Positions 36,601 through 48,103 are shown, counted from the stretch's first letter. The stretch: DNA of 64,000 nt from Lytechinus variegatus (GCF_018143015.1 NC_054750.1:1717501-1781500), one strand, 5' to 3'. Numbers and translations: made by a program. The notes: generated by a model not told the origin, from the letters alone.

Positions 36601-36796
36601 TACACAGGATACTGCTCATAAATATATGGACATGAGGCCAATCGAACAAAGGATCCCAAAAACTGAAGACACAGTGTCTGACGATTATCATGTACCAACC
36701 CCTGCAAGCATGTCCATGTCATGTTTGCACTTATCAGAACTTCCCGAGGAACACCTCTCTCTGATGTCAGCAAACACCGACCAAGATATTGAATGA
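27375..36796 (+). CDS. Gene 3: multi-SRCR transmembrane receptor, shortened (gene model)
   Basis: Proposed exons are 27375-27698, 30282-30605, 34529-34861 and 35958-36796, all phase 1. The product has three SRCR domains (b, c and d types), stalk, helix and a truncated tail. Gene 1's exon e has no counterpart: the sequence jumps at about 35305 from the pyrimidine tract before exon e to intron sequence after it. The tail has lost its distal third through compensating indels and a nonsense change. Introns contain a TTAA-flanked MITE and a 1.78 kb repeat-rich element. It may be a working short receptor or an early pseudogene; all three remaining SRCR exons are open. Confidence 0.75.
27983..28380. 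mobile_element. Shortened copy of the ATGCCCCCGC tandem-repeat element
   Basis: Orthologue of 2820-3647, with the left end ATGCCCCCGC intact, about two internal repeats and the right end lost after 'cttaatgcccc'. Length variation between units reflects repeat contraction or expansion. Confidence 0.65.
28566..29065. mobile_element. TTAA-flanked inverted-repeat MITE
   Basis: TTAA sits at both edges (28566-28569 and 29062-29065). The termini are AGGGGAAGTTCACCCTGA and its exact complement, and inverted similarity continues for about 150-180 bp. Unit 1 has the empty site with a single TTAA near 3867 ('gcttaacaaaagatc'). TTAA duplication is typical of piggyBac-type transposition. It has no coding capacity. 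Confidence 0.9.
29066..30281 (+). other. Intron, no gene
   Basis: Counterpart of 3870-5094 in unit 1. Nothing recognised. Confidence 0.5.
30282..30605 (+). CDS. Gene 3 SRCR exon c
   Basis: Complete domain of 108 codons. The acceptor is attacttag and the donor ggag/gtagtt. It reads [33 protein letters not shown] (Ser replaces Gly of SWGT), [36 protein letters not shown]. Homologue of gene 1 exon c. Confidence 0.92.
30606..31805 (+). other. Intron, no gene
   Basis: Counterpart of 5425-6510 in unit 1 up to about 31748, where unit 3 carries inserted DNA. Confidence 0.5.
31806..31904. mobile_element. Short foldback sequence
   Basis: The arm 31806-31848 and the arm 31864-31904 are imperfect reverse complements, for example 'ccgaggttggttcgg' against 'ccgaccaaccgagg', with a 15 bp loop. 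It lies in the 2.4 kb stretch absent from unit 1. It is probably the core of a small inverted-repeat element. Confidence 0.6.
32234..34013. mobile_element. 1.78 kb repeat-rich element with 10 bp target duplication
   Basis: The element is flanked by GAACTAAAAT at 32224-32233 and 34014-34023. Near its ends lie GGCGGATCCAG and the complement CTGGATCCGCC. Inside are a 41 bp GC-rich minisatellite (about 32553-33140), four spaced copies of a 'gctcgcgcttcgcgctcgcat' motif (33334, 33543, 33647, 33771) and an AT/GT microsatellite (33831-33880). No transposase is seen. Absent from the same intron in unit 1. Confidence 0.7.
32553..33140. repeat. 41 bp minisatellite with three-unit higher-order pattern
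   Basis: Repeats begin GGCGCC, continue '(a/g)(g/a)tcaaga(a)taatc' and end in three alternating tails: 'cacctaaatctaaatc', 'tggttataaatc' and 'tgcc..gtcttaacc'. The first seven or so units follow this A-B-C order, giving a period near 123 bp, before the pattern degrades. Confidence 0.75.
34014..34528. other. Intron with TA microsatellite
   Basis: Returns to sequence shared with unit 1 (6540-6921). A TA-rich simple repeat lies at 34262-34328. No gene. Confidence 0.6.
34529..34861 (+). CDS. Gene 3 SRCR exon d
   Basis: Complete domain of 111 codons. The acceptor is tattcaag and the donor gaaa/gtacgc. It reads [19 protein letters not shown] (Thr for Arg), FWGTICDYGWDLRD (Phe for Ser), [35 protein letters not shown]. 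Homologue of gene 1 exon d. Six cysteines. Confidence 0.92.
34862..35957 (+). other. Intron where exon e has been lost
   Basis: Follows unit 1 intron d-e, jumps at about 35305, and then follows the final intron. No remnant of exon e remains. An in-frame ATG at 35912 reads into the tail exon. Confidence 0.7.
35958..36796 (+). CDS. Gene 3 stalk, transmembrane and truncated tail exon
   Basis: 278 residues in this exon, stop TGA at 36794. The stalk, helix ([20 protein letters not shown]), YMDL-x12-YQDL pair, PxxPxR, YESP, YTDL, YMEI, YENR, the first YMDM and YHVP are kept. After CLHLSEL the paralogous sequence is disturbed by an extra 8 bp and a loss of about 128 bp, net -120. Frame then returns for SANTDQDI before a stop where gene 1 has Gly. 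The second YMDM, YQKP and YLLP motifs are lost. Confidence 0.85.
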
Positions 36797-37213
36797 TATC
36801 TTCTCCCAAGCTTTACATCCACCAAACGTTAAGGGATTCCAAATCACCCAAGCAAATTCAACAGGTCAGGCCAACAGCAGAAATGAAGTAATTGTTAAAG
36901 GAATATTGCAATTCAGCGGACAAAATGGGGATCATGATTACATGGCTATCGAATCTGCTAGCCAAAGATTCCAAGATACCAAAGATTCCTAGTCTTGACG
37001 AATACCCCATTTCAAGTTCTGGAAACGAACTTTCAGATAAAGCTAACGTCCAATGGGGTGACATTTATTTTATAGCAAGTGTCGGCAAATAATTAAACCA
37101 CTTACCATGAATAATACTGGAATGCGTCCCAAGAAGGAATGATTCATAAGTGCATGGACATCAAACACATCTTATTCTCCCCTCTCCAGACACGCTAAGG
37201 AATTTGTGAAGAT
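36797..37213 (+). other. 3' flank of gene 3
   Basis: Contains an open frame (to 36992) that continues the ancestral tail in the +1 frame, including a decayed DYMAIE motif (Tyr at 36939). The equivalent in genes 1 and 2 reads DYMDME. Confidence 0.55.
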
Positions 37214-38243
37214 GCTTTGAGCTGGTTTCAATCTTATGTCCAAAATAGGAGGCATTCTGTTTTGATTGGAGAATCAAATTCACGTACCTGCTATACCAGT
37301 CATGGAGTACCTCAAGGCTCAGTTGTCGGACTTTTGGCCTTTAGTTTATACGCTGCTCCTCTTTAGGATGTTATCACTCACCATAACATAAGCTGCATGA
37401 TGTATGCTGATGATACGCAAATGTACATAGTCCTAAAAAACAGTAAGCAGCAAGATGCCACTACCAGACTACAGCGGTGTGTCCGAGATGTGATTTTTTG
37501 GTCAACTGATAATGGACTGAAACGTAATTCAAATAGAACTGCGGTGCTTCATCTCAATAGTAAATTTAGAAATAGTAGACAGAAGGAATAGAACTTGATA
37601 ATATCCATGCTAAATGTTTAGAAACTGCAAGAAATCTTGGTGCACAACTGGATAGAAAACTAAGTATGAAAGCTCAAATAAATATTTTATGTAAAACTAG
37701 TTCGTTTGCCTTACATACATGTAACATTGGGAAAACTCGAAAGTTTCTAACAACAGAAGCCACAAAGAAATTGGTTTACGCTCTTGTAATATCACGCATT
37801 GACTTTTGTAATAGCCTTTTGTATCGCCTCCCTGATAATCAAATTCATAAACTTCAAAGGATCCAAAACTCGGCAGCGAGACTCATAACAAGAACGAGGC
37901 GCAGCGTACACATAACACCCATACTACATAAATTACACTGGCTTCCTGTAAAATCCCGTATCGATACAAGACATAACTCCTAAAATACCAATACGTACAA
38001 GTTCATTCGTCATTCTATCTCACAGAACTCATTGAACAGTAGGCCTATGTACCCCAAAGAAAATAAAGTTCAAAGAACAAATTTTTCCGAATAGTTCTCT
38101 AAATCAATACTCAGTTCTACGGCGCTCGTTCATTCAAAATATACTCTGCTGAACTTTGGAACAAATTACCCGATATTATTAAACAAGCTAATTATGCAGA
38201 ATTCTTAAAGTTTCCTTTGAAGACATTCCTTTTTATGAAGTAA
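37214..38243 (+). mobile_element. Decayed non-LTR retrotransposon (LINE), RT C-terminal half
   Basis: Translations show reverse-transcriptase hallmarks: HGVPQGSVVG (SVLGP position) and YADDTQMY (Tyr codon at 37403), then RIDFCNSLLYRLPDNQIHKLQRIQNSAARLI and LHKLHWLPV. The end reads LWNKLPDII and FLKFPLKTFLFMK. In-frame stops (for example TAG at about 37364) and frameshifts break it. This CR1/L2-like order is a common LINE 3' end in echinoderms; the exact clade is not settled. The copy is 5' truncated. Confidence 0.85.
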
Positions 38244-41097
38244 GATATGTATATACCTATTAATTGATTATATGTGTGCCCCTCTGTAAACAGGCCTTTT
38301 TTCTTCTCCATTCCTTCGATTCTTCTTTCTAAATCGCATAGAGACACGATTAAATCATCATTATATGCGCTATGTAAGCAATGTTTATTATCATCATTAT
38401 TATTACTTCCGCTACTCATGCCTCTTCAAATAAGTGGACAAGGCCATGCAGTCTACTTGCAAAGACGTAAATTATAACTTTGTATTGAGTGGAAGAACGA
38501 AAAGGCAGCTACATGAATACATAAAAAGTGGACCTACCTACACAAAACCTTCAAGTGACGAAGACTGATAATAGATGAATATGGGCACATGTATATTTCG
38601 ACCGCGACTGTACAATCGCAATGTTGAATGTAACAACCATTTGATAGCAAAATCGAATAACTCTATGCCTTAGCACATTTTTAAAGTTAAGTCGAGTGTC
38701 AAGATCATCGGAAGACTGACAACACAAAATCATTTCGAAGTCAATTGCGTCGATTTCTACCGTGCGTGAACTCAGAAAACTACTTTCGAAGGAACGGTTA
38801 AACATGGTAACAGCCCGGGGGGGGGGCAGTCAAATATATTGCTGTACACAAGCGTTGCCAAATTATTTCCAAGCACCCCTAAACGAGTTTTTCTCTGTGT
38901 GCAAAATAAACCTCTAAACAATTTTTTTCGCGGGCTTTATTTACACATTTCGGCCCCTAAACAAGTTGTCACCTTAATATTACCCAGGGGAAAGGGCTCG
39001 GGGGAAGGGCTCGGGGGAAAAATACCCTAAACACGTTTGGTTAGTCTTAAAAAAGCTTTGGAAAAAACATACCCTTAATGCGTTTGACCCTGCGTTTGAC
39101 CATTGACCAGTCTTTCAAAACTATTCCTTTAAAAAAATCGGTGTTTTTGAGACCATTAACGAGTGCACGTGCGGCCGTGTCCAAAACTGGAAAACACCCC
39201 TGTAACCCTAAATAGACTGGGCTATTTCGATGCCTAAGAAGACTGGGGGGCTAACCCATAATATACAAAACTATATGATAAATATCTTATTAATTATTAA
39301 TCATTGTAATTTATACGTAAAATCAAAAGTTTGCTTTAATTAACAAAATAATGTCCCTAAATGCTAATTTTTGGTACACAGACACTTTACATGAATCCGA
39401 TCAAATGTAATAAAAAAATCCAAATGACATTTACTTTCTTATGTATTTTATTGTTTTCCAAATTTCTTATGTATTTATATGTTTCTTTACTTTCTGTTTT
39501 CATTGCTTTTTCAATGGAAATTGTCGGCGACTTTATTTTGACCATAAACAAGACGAAATTAATTGATTTCAATCTGTAAAAGGAAAAACAATGATACATT
39601 TATGAATTTTTGCAAAAAAAAACACTATTTGCATTGGATTTGTACACAAATTCACGTTTTTGTGCAATTTCGGGTCTGCATGCACTTACGAAATGTTAGG
39701 GTCGCAAATTTGGTCTCAAAAGTTGCGCGAGACTTGAATGTAAAAAGTCAGTTATTTATCCAGGTACAAAAGATCAGCATAAAACTGTTTTTCATCAATG
39801 ACCTGGTGAAAGCATAAAGAACACCGAAAATCATCATATCGTACATAAAAATAAAGTCAAAATCTAAATCAAAGGTAACAATACTTAGTAACATAAATAA
39901 ACAAATATTGTTACTTTAATGATAATATGAATAAAACTGAAATATTTAAGTCATCAAAAGGGAACAGTTACTAATTATAAAATTACTAATTGTATAATTG
40001 TATAATTTATTCACTGATAAAAAACACTGAAACGATTTCCCCACAAAAAATACTTAAATAACTTTTCTTACAATTACTCTTACCAAGCAGTCATGACAAG
40101 CGTAACGTGTTTATAATATTCCAATTATGCAATTATTTGTTAATTCACTGACCCCTCATCACGGACGTATTCTGCGTAGATTGTTCCCAGATCCTGTTAA
40201 CTATATACGGCATTATTTAGGAGCAATTCCGCAAGTTAAAATATAGTTTTATTGTCAATACACTATACAAGACGCACACTCTTACACACTCACAAAAACA
40301 AGAAAATTTAGTTTTCATTGCCAAGCAGGTTAAATTTGCGAGCATTTTTATTAGGATGAAGGATGACAGGAACCTACACTCCCCTATTTCTTAATGTGTA
40401 CAGGTTGATATGCTCTTGTAATGTCTGAGGAAACAAAACCAAGTTAGACACTTTTGCGCTTCTTTCATTGTTGAAAATAAATTAAAACACGACATACACA
40501 ATTGTAAGGAACACAAATAATGTATATCGCAGTAATAAAATGTTATGTTTTGCACTTAAGTAATATTCACCAAGTTGAATGCTATTAGTAGACAATATAC
40601 TGTATATTTATATAGAAATTCTTTTTATAAAGCAAAAATAATAAGCCCAAAATAAGGAAGAAATTGTTACTCTTTGGCCAAATGTTTAAAGTTGTATGGT
40701 AGTCTGTCTTCTCATTGGTAAAATTGAAAGAAAGAAGAAGGAGAATGGTAATAACATGTACATAGGTCGCAATACGTCATGTTCTTAGCGCTGTATGTGA
40801 TTTTTTCTATGACAGTTCGCTATGATATTTTTAATACCGTAAGGAAAGATATCTACATTATCAAGGACTAATTTTGAATATGAGACCAGCAAATAATGCA
40901 TGGCACCGACAAATATTTTTTTTGTTTAAGCAAAGACGATATTATTTTCTAGCAGATCTAGTGTTTAATTGTATCAATGGTAGAAATGCCAGTTCACTCA
41001 GCCGGATTGCCGGTGTGAAAGTCTGGAAGAAACCTATTTTTGTTTTTGGTAAAACTGTAATTCGCTAAATAACGTGATGCCTACAGCATCTAGGACA
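38244..41097. other. Intergenic, no gene
   Basis: AT-rich. A G-run at about 38816-38826 starts a stretch of repeat-like sequence ('aaacacgtttggtta', 'cccctaaacgagttt') to about 39250. I see no coding or RNA gene. The short frames are unsupported. Confidence 0.45.
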
Positions 41098-41336
41098 TAA
41101 TGTAAAGTGGTGTATTGGTACTGACTCTTGCCTTGTAAACAGAGGGCCGTGTGTTCGAATCCCATCGCAGTCTGGCGTCCTTTGGCAAGGTGTTAATCCA
41201 CACTTTGCCACTCTCGACCCAGGTGCTAAATGTAAATAGTTTTGTTGTTCTGCTCGGAAGCGCCTTGAGCATCTAATCAAGATGGAAAGTGCGCTATACA
41301 AATGTTATGTATTATGATTATTATTATTATTATTAA
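41098..41336 (+). mobile_element. tRNA-related SINE, plus strand
   Basis: B-box-like GTGTTCGAATCCC near 41151, a body with 'ggcaaggtgttaatccacactttgcc', and a 3' end in 'gcgctatacaaat' plus a (TTA)n tail (41315-41335). A second 'gcgctatataaaagc' end at 41578 suggests another SINE 3' fragment. Confidence 0.75.
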
Positions 41337-41478
41337 ATGGGTACCCGGGTAGGATGTTAAAGTAATTGTAGCTTGTCCAGTGCCGTGTGCGACTCACTGG
41401 CGACTGACTGGAATACTTCCCAGTGATCTGCATACATCGCGTGCGGAAATGACTGATTGAATTCGATGACCGAGGTAA

Positions 41479-41540
<62 letters not shown>
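41479..41540. repeat. (TA)n microsatellite
   Basis: About 60 bp of TA repeats between two SINE-like fragments. Confidence 0.9.
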
Positions 41541-41542
<2 letters not shown>

Positions 41543-42779
41543 GCAAAGCGCTAAGACACTTCGTTCTGATGTATCAAGCGCTATATAAAAGCAATAACAT
41601 TTATTTAAAGATATTCCTAGCCCTGTCATGTAAACCTCCTCGTCGTAAAAAAAATACCATAACCCCTCTCTTATTAACCTCTACCATTCCATGTTTTGTT
41701 ACCCGAAACAGTTATTTAAATGTGTTTGATTTTTATCGTGTTATTGTTTGCATTGATTCTTTTGTATTGATTGTCATGATAACTTTTCATTGTTTTTATT
41801 TAATTGATTTATTGAATCATTATTTAAGTTACACTAATTTTCTACGGTTACAGGATGTTAACTGACGCTTATGCAACTATGTATATGCTATTTTACAAGA
41901 ATACTTTGTTTATATAATAAATGTAAAACATTCTGTTAGTTATCCTGTCAGTACACACAAATTATATTGATTGCATCATGAGAAAACTGTATATTATTTC
42001 ATGTTAATAGAAAGCGATTGATAAATAGAGAAACGAAGGAGAAGATCGAGATAGAGAGAGAGATCGCAAAAGAGAGGGAGGGGGGGGGGTAAATGAGAGT
42101 GAGATTTTTTTTAACGCCACCATTAATCAATAACATTTATTTAAAGACATTCCTAGCCCTGTCATGTAAACCTCCTCGTCGTAAACATGATATATGATAT
42201 ACACCTACAAATTATCTTTCTACACAACACAATTATAATATTTCTTATTTAAAACACATTGGTGTTTCACTGTCAGATTTTTGTTTCTACGCACGGTAGA
42301 GGATTACTATGAACGCATTGGTGGCATTAGGTGAGATCCCATAATTGGTTGCATCAGTGGTGCCTGTATTATCGACAAAAATCTTAACACAGATGACTTA
42401 AGAAACTAAAGATTTACCTCAAACAGGCTTCTTGGAAATAAGTTGCCTCAGCGAAGGTGGTTATATCACATTTGTGGAACAATCTTGGATACAAAAGACC
42501 ATGAAGACAATCTGTATGCAGAAGGATTCACTGAACTGAAGCAGCTTAAGTGAGTTTTCAGAATGTTCTTCCCTGTGCTTTTGATAATTCTATTTATGGC
42601 ATTTTGAAATCATTGGACATGTCATCTGCTTTAATATACACCTTTGACCCAACATAATTTGATCACATGCACCGTTTCAAGACCTCTATGGTTTTACCTA
42701 TATGGTATTGAGCTGAGTGACGTCTTATCTCATTGGACAAGTATCGCATTTAATAAGCATTGGGGTGGTGTCAACTAAC
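41541..42779. other. Intergenic, duplicated short segment
   Basis: A ~50 bp stretch at 41599-41648 ('acatttatttaaagatattcctagccctgtcatgtaaacc') recurs at 42132-42183. No gene seen. Confidence 0.5.
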
Positions 42780-43423
42780 ACCATACTGGGTAATACGGGG
42801 TCCCACAAGGATCAGTAATGGGTCCACTGCTGTTACGATGTACTAAAAGACAATATCCGACATTATACATGTATAGATTATCACGTTAATGCTGACGACA
42901 TCCATTTTGGGTGACGTTTGTTGCATTTTTCCGGTTGACTTATCTTCTAAAGCCACTGGTTAAAAACGTAACAATCTAACCAACTTTATAAAATCAAAAT
43001 TAACTTAGTGGAAGCCATGCAAGACGTTCATTTATAAATGACATCGAATAAACTAAAATTAAACCAAGATCAAATTGTAGTATTGATTTAAAAGTCTAGT
43101 GTCCTCTGTTGAAGGACTTTTCTTACACTAGCCTTAGATATCACCACAGAGTTGAACCTGTCTTTAATGTTGGAACCCTTTGTAAATTCCATGCTTCTGA
43201 ATTGACAAGTTTCAAATGTCAGGAATATTCTCAAATACGTAATCTAAGCCAAATCGAGAAATAAAGAGAGCTGCTTATATTTTTGCTTTTCTGGTTCTGT
43301 CATACCTTGACTATTATGAAATTCTTCCTTATGGTACAGGTGTTAATTAAAGAACAGACATCGTCTTCAATGCTCCAGAATCATCCTGAATGTCTTATCT
43401 TTTAGTCGATTTGACATTTTCCG
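42780..43423 (+). mobile_element. LINE relic, left part
   Basis: GVPQGSVMGPLL is readable at about 42799. A badly decayed C-terminal region follows (IRNLSQIEK, YLDYYEILPYGT near 43240-43340). It is interrupted at 43424 by the foldback element, and the LINE-like sequence resumes after 46575. Confidence 0.7.
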
Positions 43424-46400
43424 AACCTAGAAATGTTCTTTCCGATGAAGTTTTTTTCTTGATTCGTGTTCCTATGGGGTCCTAGAACAAATTCAGCTTG
43501 GTTGCCAAAAGTTGCCGTTTGGGCAATTTTGCTAATTTGCATAAATCCAAATTGGCCGCTGGATGCCATCTTGAAAACCTAACTTTTTAACCCCTGTCCA
43601 CAAAATGATGAGTAATGACTCGTTTTAGGGGTTTAGAGATGTGTAGAACTGATTTCTGTAATCATTTTTGCAATATAAGGTCACCTTTAGGTCAAATCCA
43701 AGATGGCCGCCATATGCAATCTTGAAAAATTGACTTGTGTTCCCCTTGCCCCAGAATGACGAGTAATACCTCTATTTAGGGGTTTTGGGGTGTGCAGAAT
43801 CCATTTCTGCTTTCTATTTTGCAATATAATGTCATCTTCAGGTCAAATCCAAGATGGCCACCATATGACGCCATCTTGAAATATCAATTTTTGAACCCTT
43901 TGCCCCAGAATCATGAATAATAACTCTATTCATGAGTCATTAGGTATGTTGATTCAATTCATGTAGTTATTTTGCACAAAGGATAATCTTCAGATCAAAT
44001 CCAAGATGGCCGCCAACCGCCATCTTGAAAAATTACTGTCTGAGGCTTATACGTGTTAGAACTAATGTAAAGGGATTTCAGTAAGAATACTCATTTCTTT
44101 TATTAATTCTCAAGTTCATTTCAACATTAATTGCTCAACTTAGAATGAATCCTCTTTAGGTTTGGGCTATCCATTTCGAGTGTATTTTTTTAAGGTCCAT
44201 TCATACCTTTGTACTGAAGAGGCTTTTAGGGTCTTATTTCAATTTGAAAGTGTTTTATTAATATATTTTTCTAAATCAATGTGTCCAATGATTGGTAGGC
44301 ATCAGTTCGCCTTAAAAGACGATGGTGTAGCGCTAGGCCTTACATTTTCGAGAGTGACTATAGATCCACTCTAGAGTGGCAGTCTCTAGAGCAAATTTTT
44401 ACAGATGAAGGAGGATGGCGCTGAGACATGTTTATATAGAGATGCTGCCCTAGCCTTCCTCCTAGGCCTTTGGTCTGCCAATTTAGCATTCCGATTATTT
44501 TCTGACGTCTTGACCCCTGTACTTAGTAGCTCTCCATAGAATGGATGGCGACTATCATCTACACCTTCATAAGTGTTAGTGTCTATGCCGGCAAGTTTTA
44601 TGTCATATTTGCATGTGTCTTTAAAACGGAGGTGTGATCTATCGATGGGGTGAGACCAATCACACAGCTTGCCTTACCTTGGCGAATCCAAGAAGGATTC
44701 GCCAAGGTTTCATGGGGCAAACATGCCCCAACCACCTGAGGTGCCTTCGACTAAGGAGCGAGAATAAGCTTTTGATGCTAGCACGTACGCTGAAGGGCCT
44801 CTGTATTTTTCACTTTGTCCTGCCATTTAACGTGCATGATACGTCCGAGGCAGCTGACATGGAAGGTGTTTAGCCACTTTTCTTGGTCGGCGTACGTTTT
44901 CCAGGACTTACTTCCGTGCAGGAGCTTGGCCATGACTGTGACAGATTTTACAATCCTGATGCTTATATGCTTATATGCTTGTCCTGTGAAAGGGGACAAG
45001 AGACATATAGTCGGTCCAAGGTAGGTGAGGAGTCCACCATAACCAGACGAGTGTGTGCTGTTGATATACATATCTGGAGGACAGTCGGTGTCTTGAGTCT
45101 ATCAGGATTTCTGACTGTCTCAAAGTCTGATGGATGGTCCAAACCCCTTACATGCACAAGACAGGCAGCTGTTATGTATGACTAGGTCTTGTACTCCCAC
45201 TTCTTGAGAGGCAGGGGCGACATCGTTTCCGTAAAACATTTCACGAATGAGAACAATCCTGACCGTGGAACAGTTTTGGGGAGCCTATCTTCTGCAGGAG
45301 GCTAAAGAGTGCACTCCTGCTGACCAAGTCAATGGCTCTTGTCAGGAGGAAAAGTCCAATAATAATTATAAAGGAAGTTAATAATTAAATCAATTTTTTT
45401 GAAAAAAAATACGGAGAAATCACTTTTTAATTCAAATAATACTTTAAAGTCATTTCACTGGAAAAGTATGGTTGCACAGAAATAAAAAAGGGATCAAAAC
45501 TCCCGAAATCATAGCCCAAACCTTGAATGGTTTAATTCTAAAGTAAGCGGTTAATGACGAAATCTATCAACCATCTGACCATCTTAGACATGACTTGACC
45601 TCGAACTAAAAATGGAGTGATTAAAAGAAATGAATCATTCTCACTGAAATCCCCTTACATGAGCTCCAATACATAACAACAACCTTATTAGGGACAGCAC
45701 TTCTTCAAGGTTCAATAGTCTCGGAAGTAGTTTTTTTTTATTTCTTAATATGGCGTTTAGTGGTCATGTTGGATTATTTTGACCTGGAGATGATCCTACA
45801 TTGCAAAATTATGAACCGAAATTGAATAAACATACCAAATAACTCACGAAAAGAGGGATTATTCATGATCATATTCTGGGACAAAAACTTGAGAATTAAT
45901 AAAAGAAATGAGTATCTTACTGAAATCCCTTTACATTAGTTCTAACACGTATAAGCCTCAGACAGTAATTTTTCAAGATGGCGGTTGGCGGCCATCTTGG
46001 ATTTGATCTGAAGATTATCCTTTGTGCAAAATAACTACATGAATTGAATCAACATACCTAATGACTCATGAATAGTTATTATTCATGATTCTGGGGCAAA
46101 GGGTTCAAAAATTGATATTTCAAGATGGTGTCATATGGCGGCCATCTTGGATTTGACCTGAAGATGACATTATATTGCAAAATAGAAAGCAGAAATGGAT
46201 TCTGCACACCCCAAAACCCCTAAGTAGAGGTATTACTCGTCATTCTTGGGCAAGGGGAACAAAAGTCAATTTTTCAAGATTGCATATGGCGGCCATCTTG
46301 GATTTGACCTGAAAATGACCTTATATTGCAAAAATGATTACAGAAATCAGTTCTACACATCTCTAAACCCCTAAAACGAGTCATTACTCATCATTTTGTG

Positions 46401-46575
46401 GACAGGGGTTCAAAAGTTAGGTTTTCAAGATGGCATCTGGCGGCCATTTTGGATTTATGCAAATTAGCAAAATTGCCCAAACGGCAACTTTTGGCAACCA
46501 AGCTGAATTTGTTCTAGGACCCCTTAGGAACACGAATCAAGAAAAAAACTTCATCGGAAAGAACATTTCTAGGTT
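43424..46575. mobile_element. Large foldback element with tandem-repeat arms
   Basis: The left arm (43424-44116) and right arm (45889-46575) are inverted copies of about 690 bp. Their ends are AACCTAGAAATGTTCTTTCC and its complement. Each arm contains several repeats of a unit of about 120 bp with 'caaatccaagatggccgcc'. A diverged further arm-like segment lies at about 45590-45888. The loop contains a minus-strand reverse-transcriptase fragment. No transposase is seen. Arms built of tandem repeats recall foldback elements of other animals. Confidence 0.8.
44380..45360 (-). mobile_element. Non-LTR retrotransposon fragment, minus strand
   Basis: The minus-strand translation reads KLLHGSKSWKTYADQEKWLN, FHVSCLGRIMHVKWQDKVKN and TEALQR, then RHLRWLGHV and, in another frame, KLAGIDTN and FYGELLS. 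Upstream it reads AIDLVSRSALFSLLQKIG. This is the typical order of the region after the RT domain in animal LINEs. Stops and frameshifts break it. It lies in the loop of the foldback element. Confidence 0.75.
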
Positions 46576-47300
46576 GGTGTATTGAGCCTATGAGACTGTC
46601 AAATGGACTATTTCGTCAGTCTAAGAACACATAGACTTTAATTGACACTCATCAATGGCTGGCTCCCTGTACAACATAGTCAATTGTTCCAGATTCCAAG
46701 AGTCCAATTGTAATGTATATTCAAACGCCAGTAAAACATATCCAAAGATTTCGAGCCAATGATCAAAAGCAAATTCAAAAGTTGCAAAATGACGTGGTGA
46801 TGAGTTTCTCAGCGGTTTCTTTTGTTTTCACGTACCTTAACATCAACATTAGCATGGAATCAAACACACCTCTGCACAAGAAAACACATAACAAATAGAC
46901 GAACACAAAGCTTTGTTTAAAAGCTACTGGATAAAAAAAGGAACAATCTACCCAACTATGTAACAACCAATTACACTTGGTATTCAAGTCTGGTCTAACA
47001 ACGTCAGTCTAAGAACACATATACTTTACTTGACACTCATCAATGGCTGGCTCCCTGTACAATATAGTCTATTGTTCCAAATTCCAAGAGTCCAGTTGTA
47101 ACATATATTCAAACGCCAGTAAAACCTATCCAAAGATTTCGAGCCAATGATCAAAAGCAAAATTCAAAAGTTGCAAAATGACGTGGTGATGAGTTTCTCA
47201 GCGGTTTCTTTTGTTTTCACGTACCTTAACATCAACATTAGCATGGAATCAAACACACCTCTGCACAAGAAAACACATAACAAATAAACGAACACAACAA
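46576..47300 (+). repeat. LINE relic, right part, with ~290 bp direct duplication
   Basis: 46613-46908 and 47004-47297 are near-identical direct repeats. Each starts 'cgtcagtctaagaacacat' and includes NGWLPVQHSQLFQIPRV-like sequence, which matches the LHWLPVxxRI step of the LINE interrupted at 43424. Confidence 0.65.
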
Positions 47301-47856
47301 ACCACGACTCAAACCATACATAAAACACAACAAAACATAAAAAAATTAAGAAGCAGTACAGGGCGTTGATTTGAATGGTTGTCATCTCTATTGACACAGA
47401 CAAAAGAATGATTTTCTGTATTGACCCTTCATGACTACTTCTGCTCATTTTGCAGCTTTTCAATTCAGACCTCATTCAACACTTTTGAATCCTACCCTTT
47501 TCGTAATGGCATGATCATATCAAGCATGGTATCATTTTAAAGAAAATTTAATGATCTTTGGAATGATGCCAAATATGCATTGTGTAAAATTGGGAGTCGG
47601 GAGAAATCAATGGCCAAATCCAGATTTCCAAAAATTTTGAGTGTTTTTTTTAACAAGAAAACCAAGGTAGTTCACGAATCACGATTAGTGTAATATATTC
47701 AACATGATCATTCGACCCCTAGATCGCATTGACCTTAAATCCTAATGAACACACATGTGGTATTCCGAGTGATCACTTGTATCAAGTTTAAATACTGCTG
47801 AACTTCGTTCATGCGAGACGAAAATACGTGAGTACAGATGAGGTGAAACTATAACC

Positions 47857-48090
47857 TTAAAGGACAAGTCCACCCCTACAAAAACTTGATTTGAATAAAA
47901 AGAGAAAAATTCAACAAGCATAACACTGAAAATTTCATCGAAATCGGATGTAAAATAAGAAAGTTATCATGGTTATGGCATTTTAAAGTTTCGCTTATTT
48001 TCAACAAAATAGTTATATGAACGAGCCAGTTACATCCAAATGGGAGAGTTGATGACATCACTCACTCACTATTTCTTTTGTATTTTCTCC
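47857..48090. mobile_element. One-ended TTAA-type MITE fragment
   Basis: Starts TTAA then AGGACAAGTCCACCCC. No complementary right terminus is present; the sequence passes straight into the splice acceptor region of the SRCR exon at 48104. Confidence 0.6.
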
Positions 48091-48103
48091 TTCCTTGTCC
48101 CAG

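Larger units (their letters stand above)
25197..37100 (+). repeat. Tandem duplication unit 3 (SRCR receptor gene 3)
   Basis: This is the third copy of the block, collinear with unit 1 from the 5' flank through the tail exon. Differences from unit 1 include a TTAA-flanked inverted-repeat element (28566-29065), a 2.3-2.4 kb insertion (about 31750-34115), loss of the last SRCR exon, and a truncated tail. Homology fades shortly after the tail, where a LINE relic begins near 37.2 kb. Confidence 0.85.

Noticed and set aside
37397-37983. Functional reverse transcriptase gene
   Set aside because: The YADD motif is present, but in-frame stops and frameshifts break the frame and the 5' half is missing.
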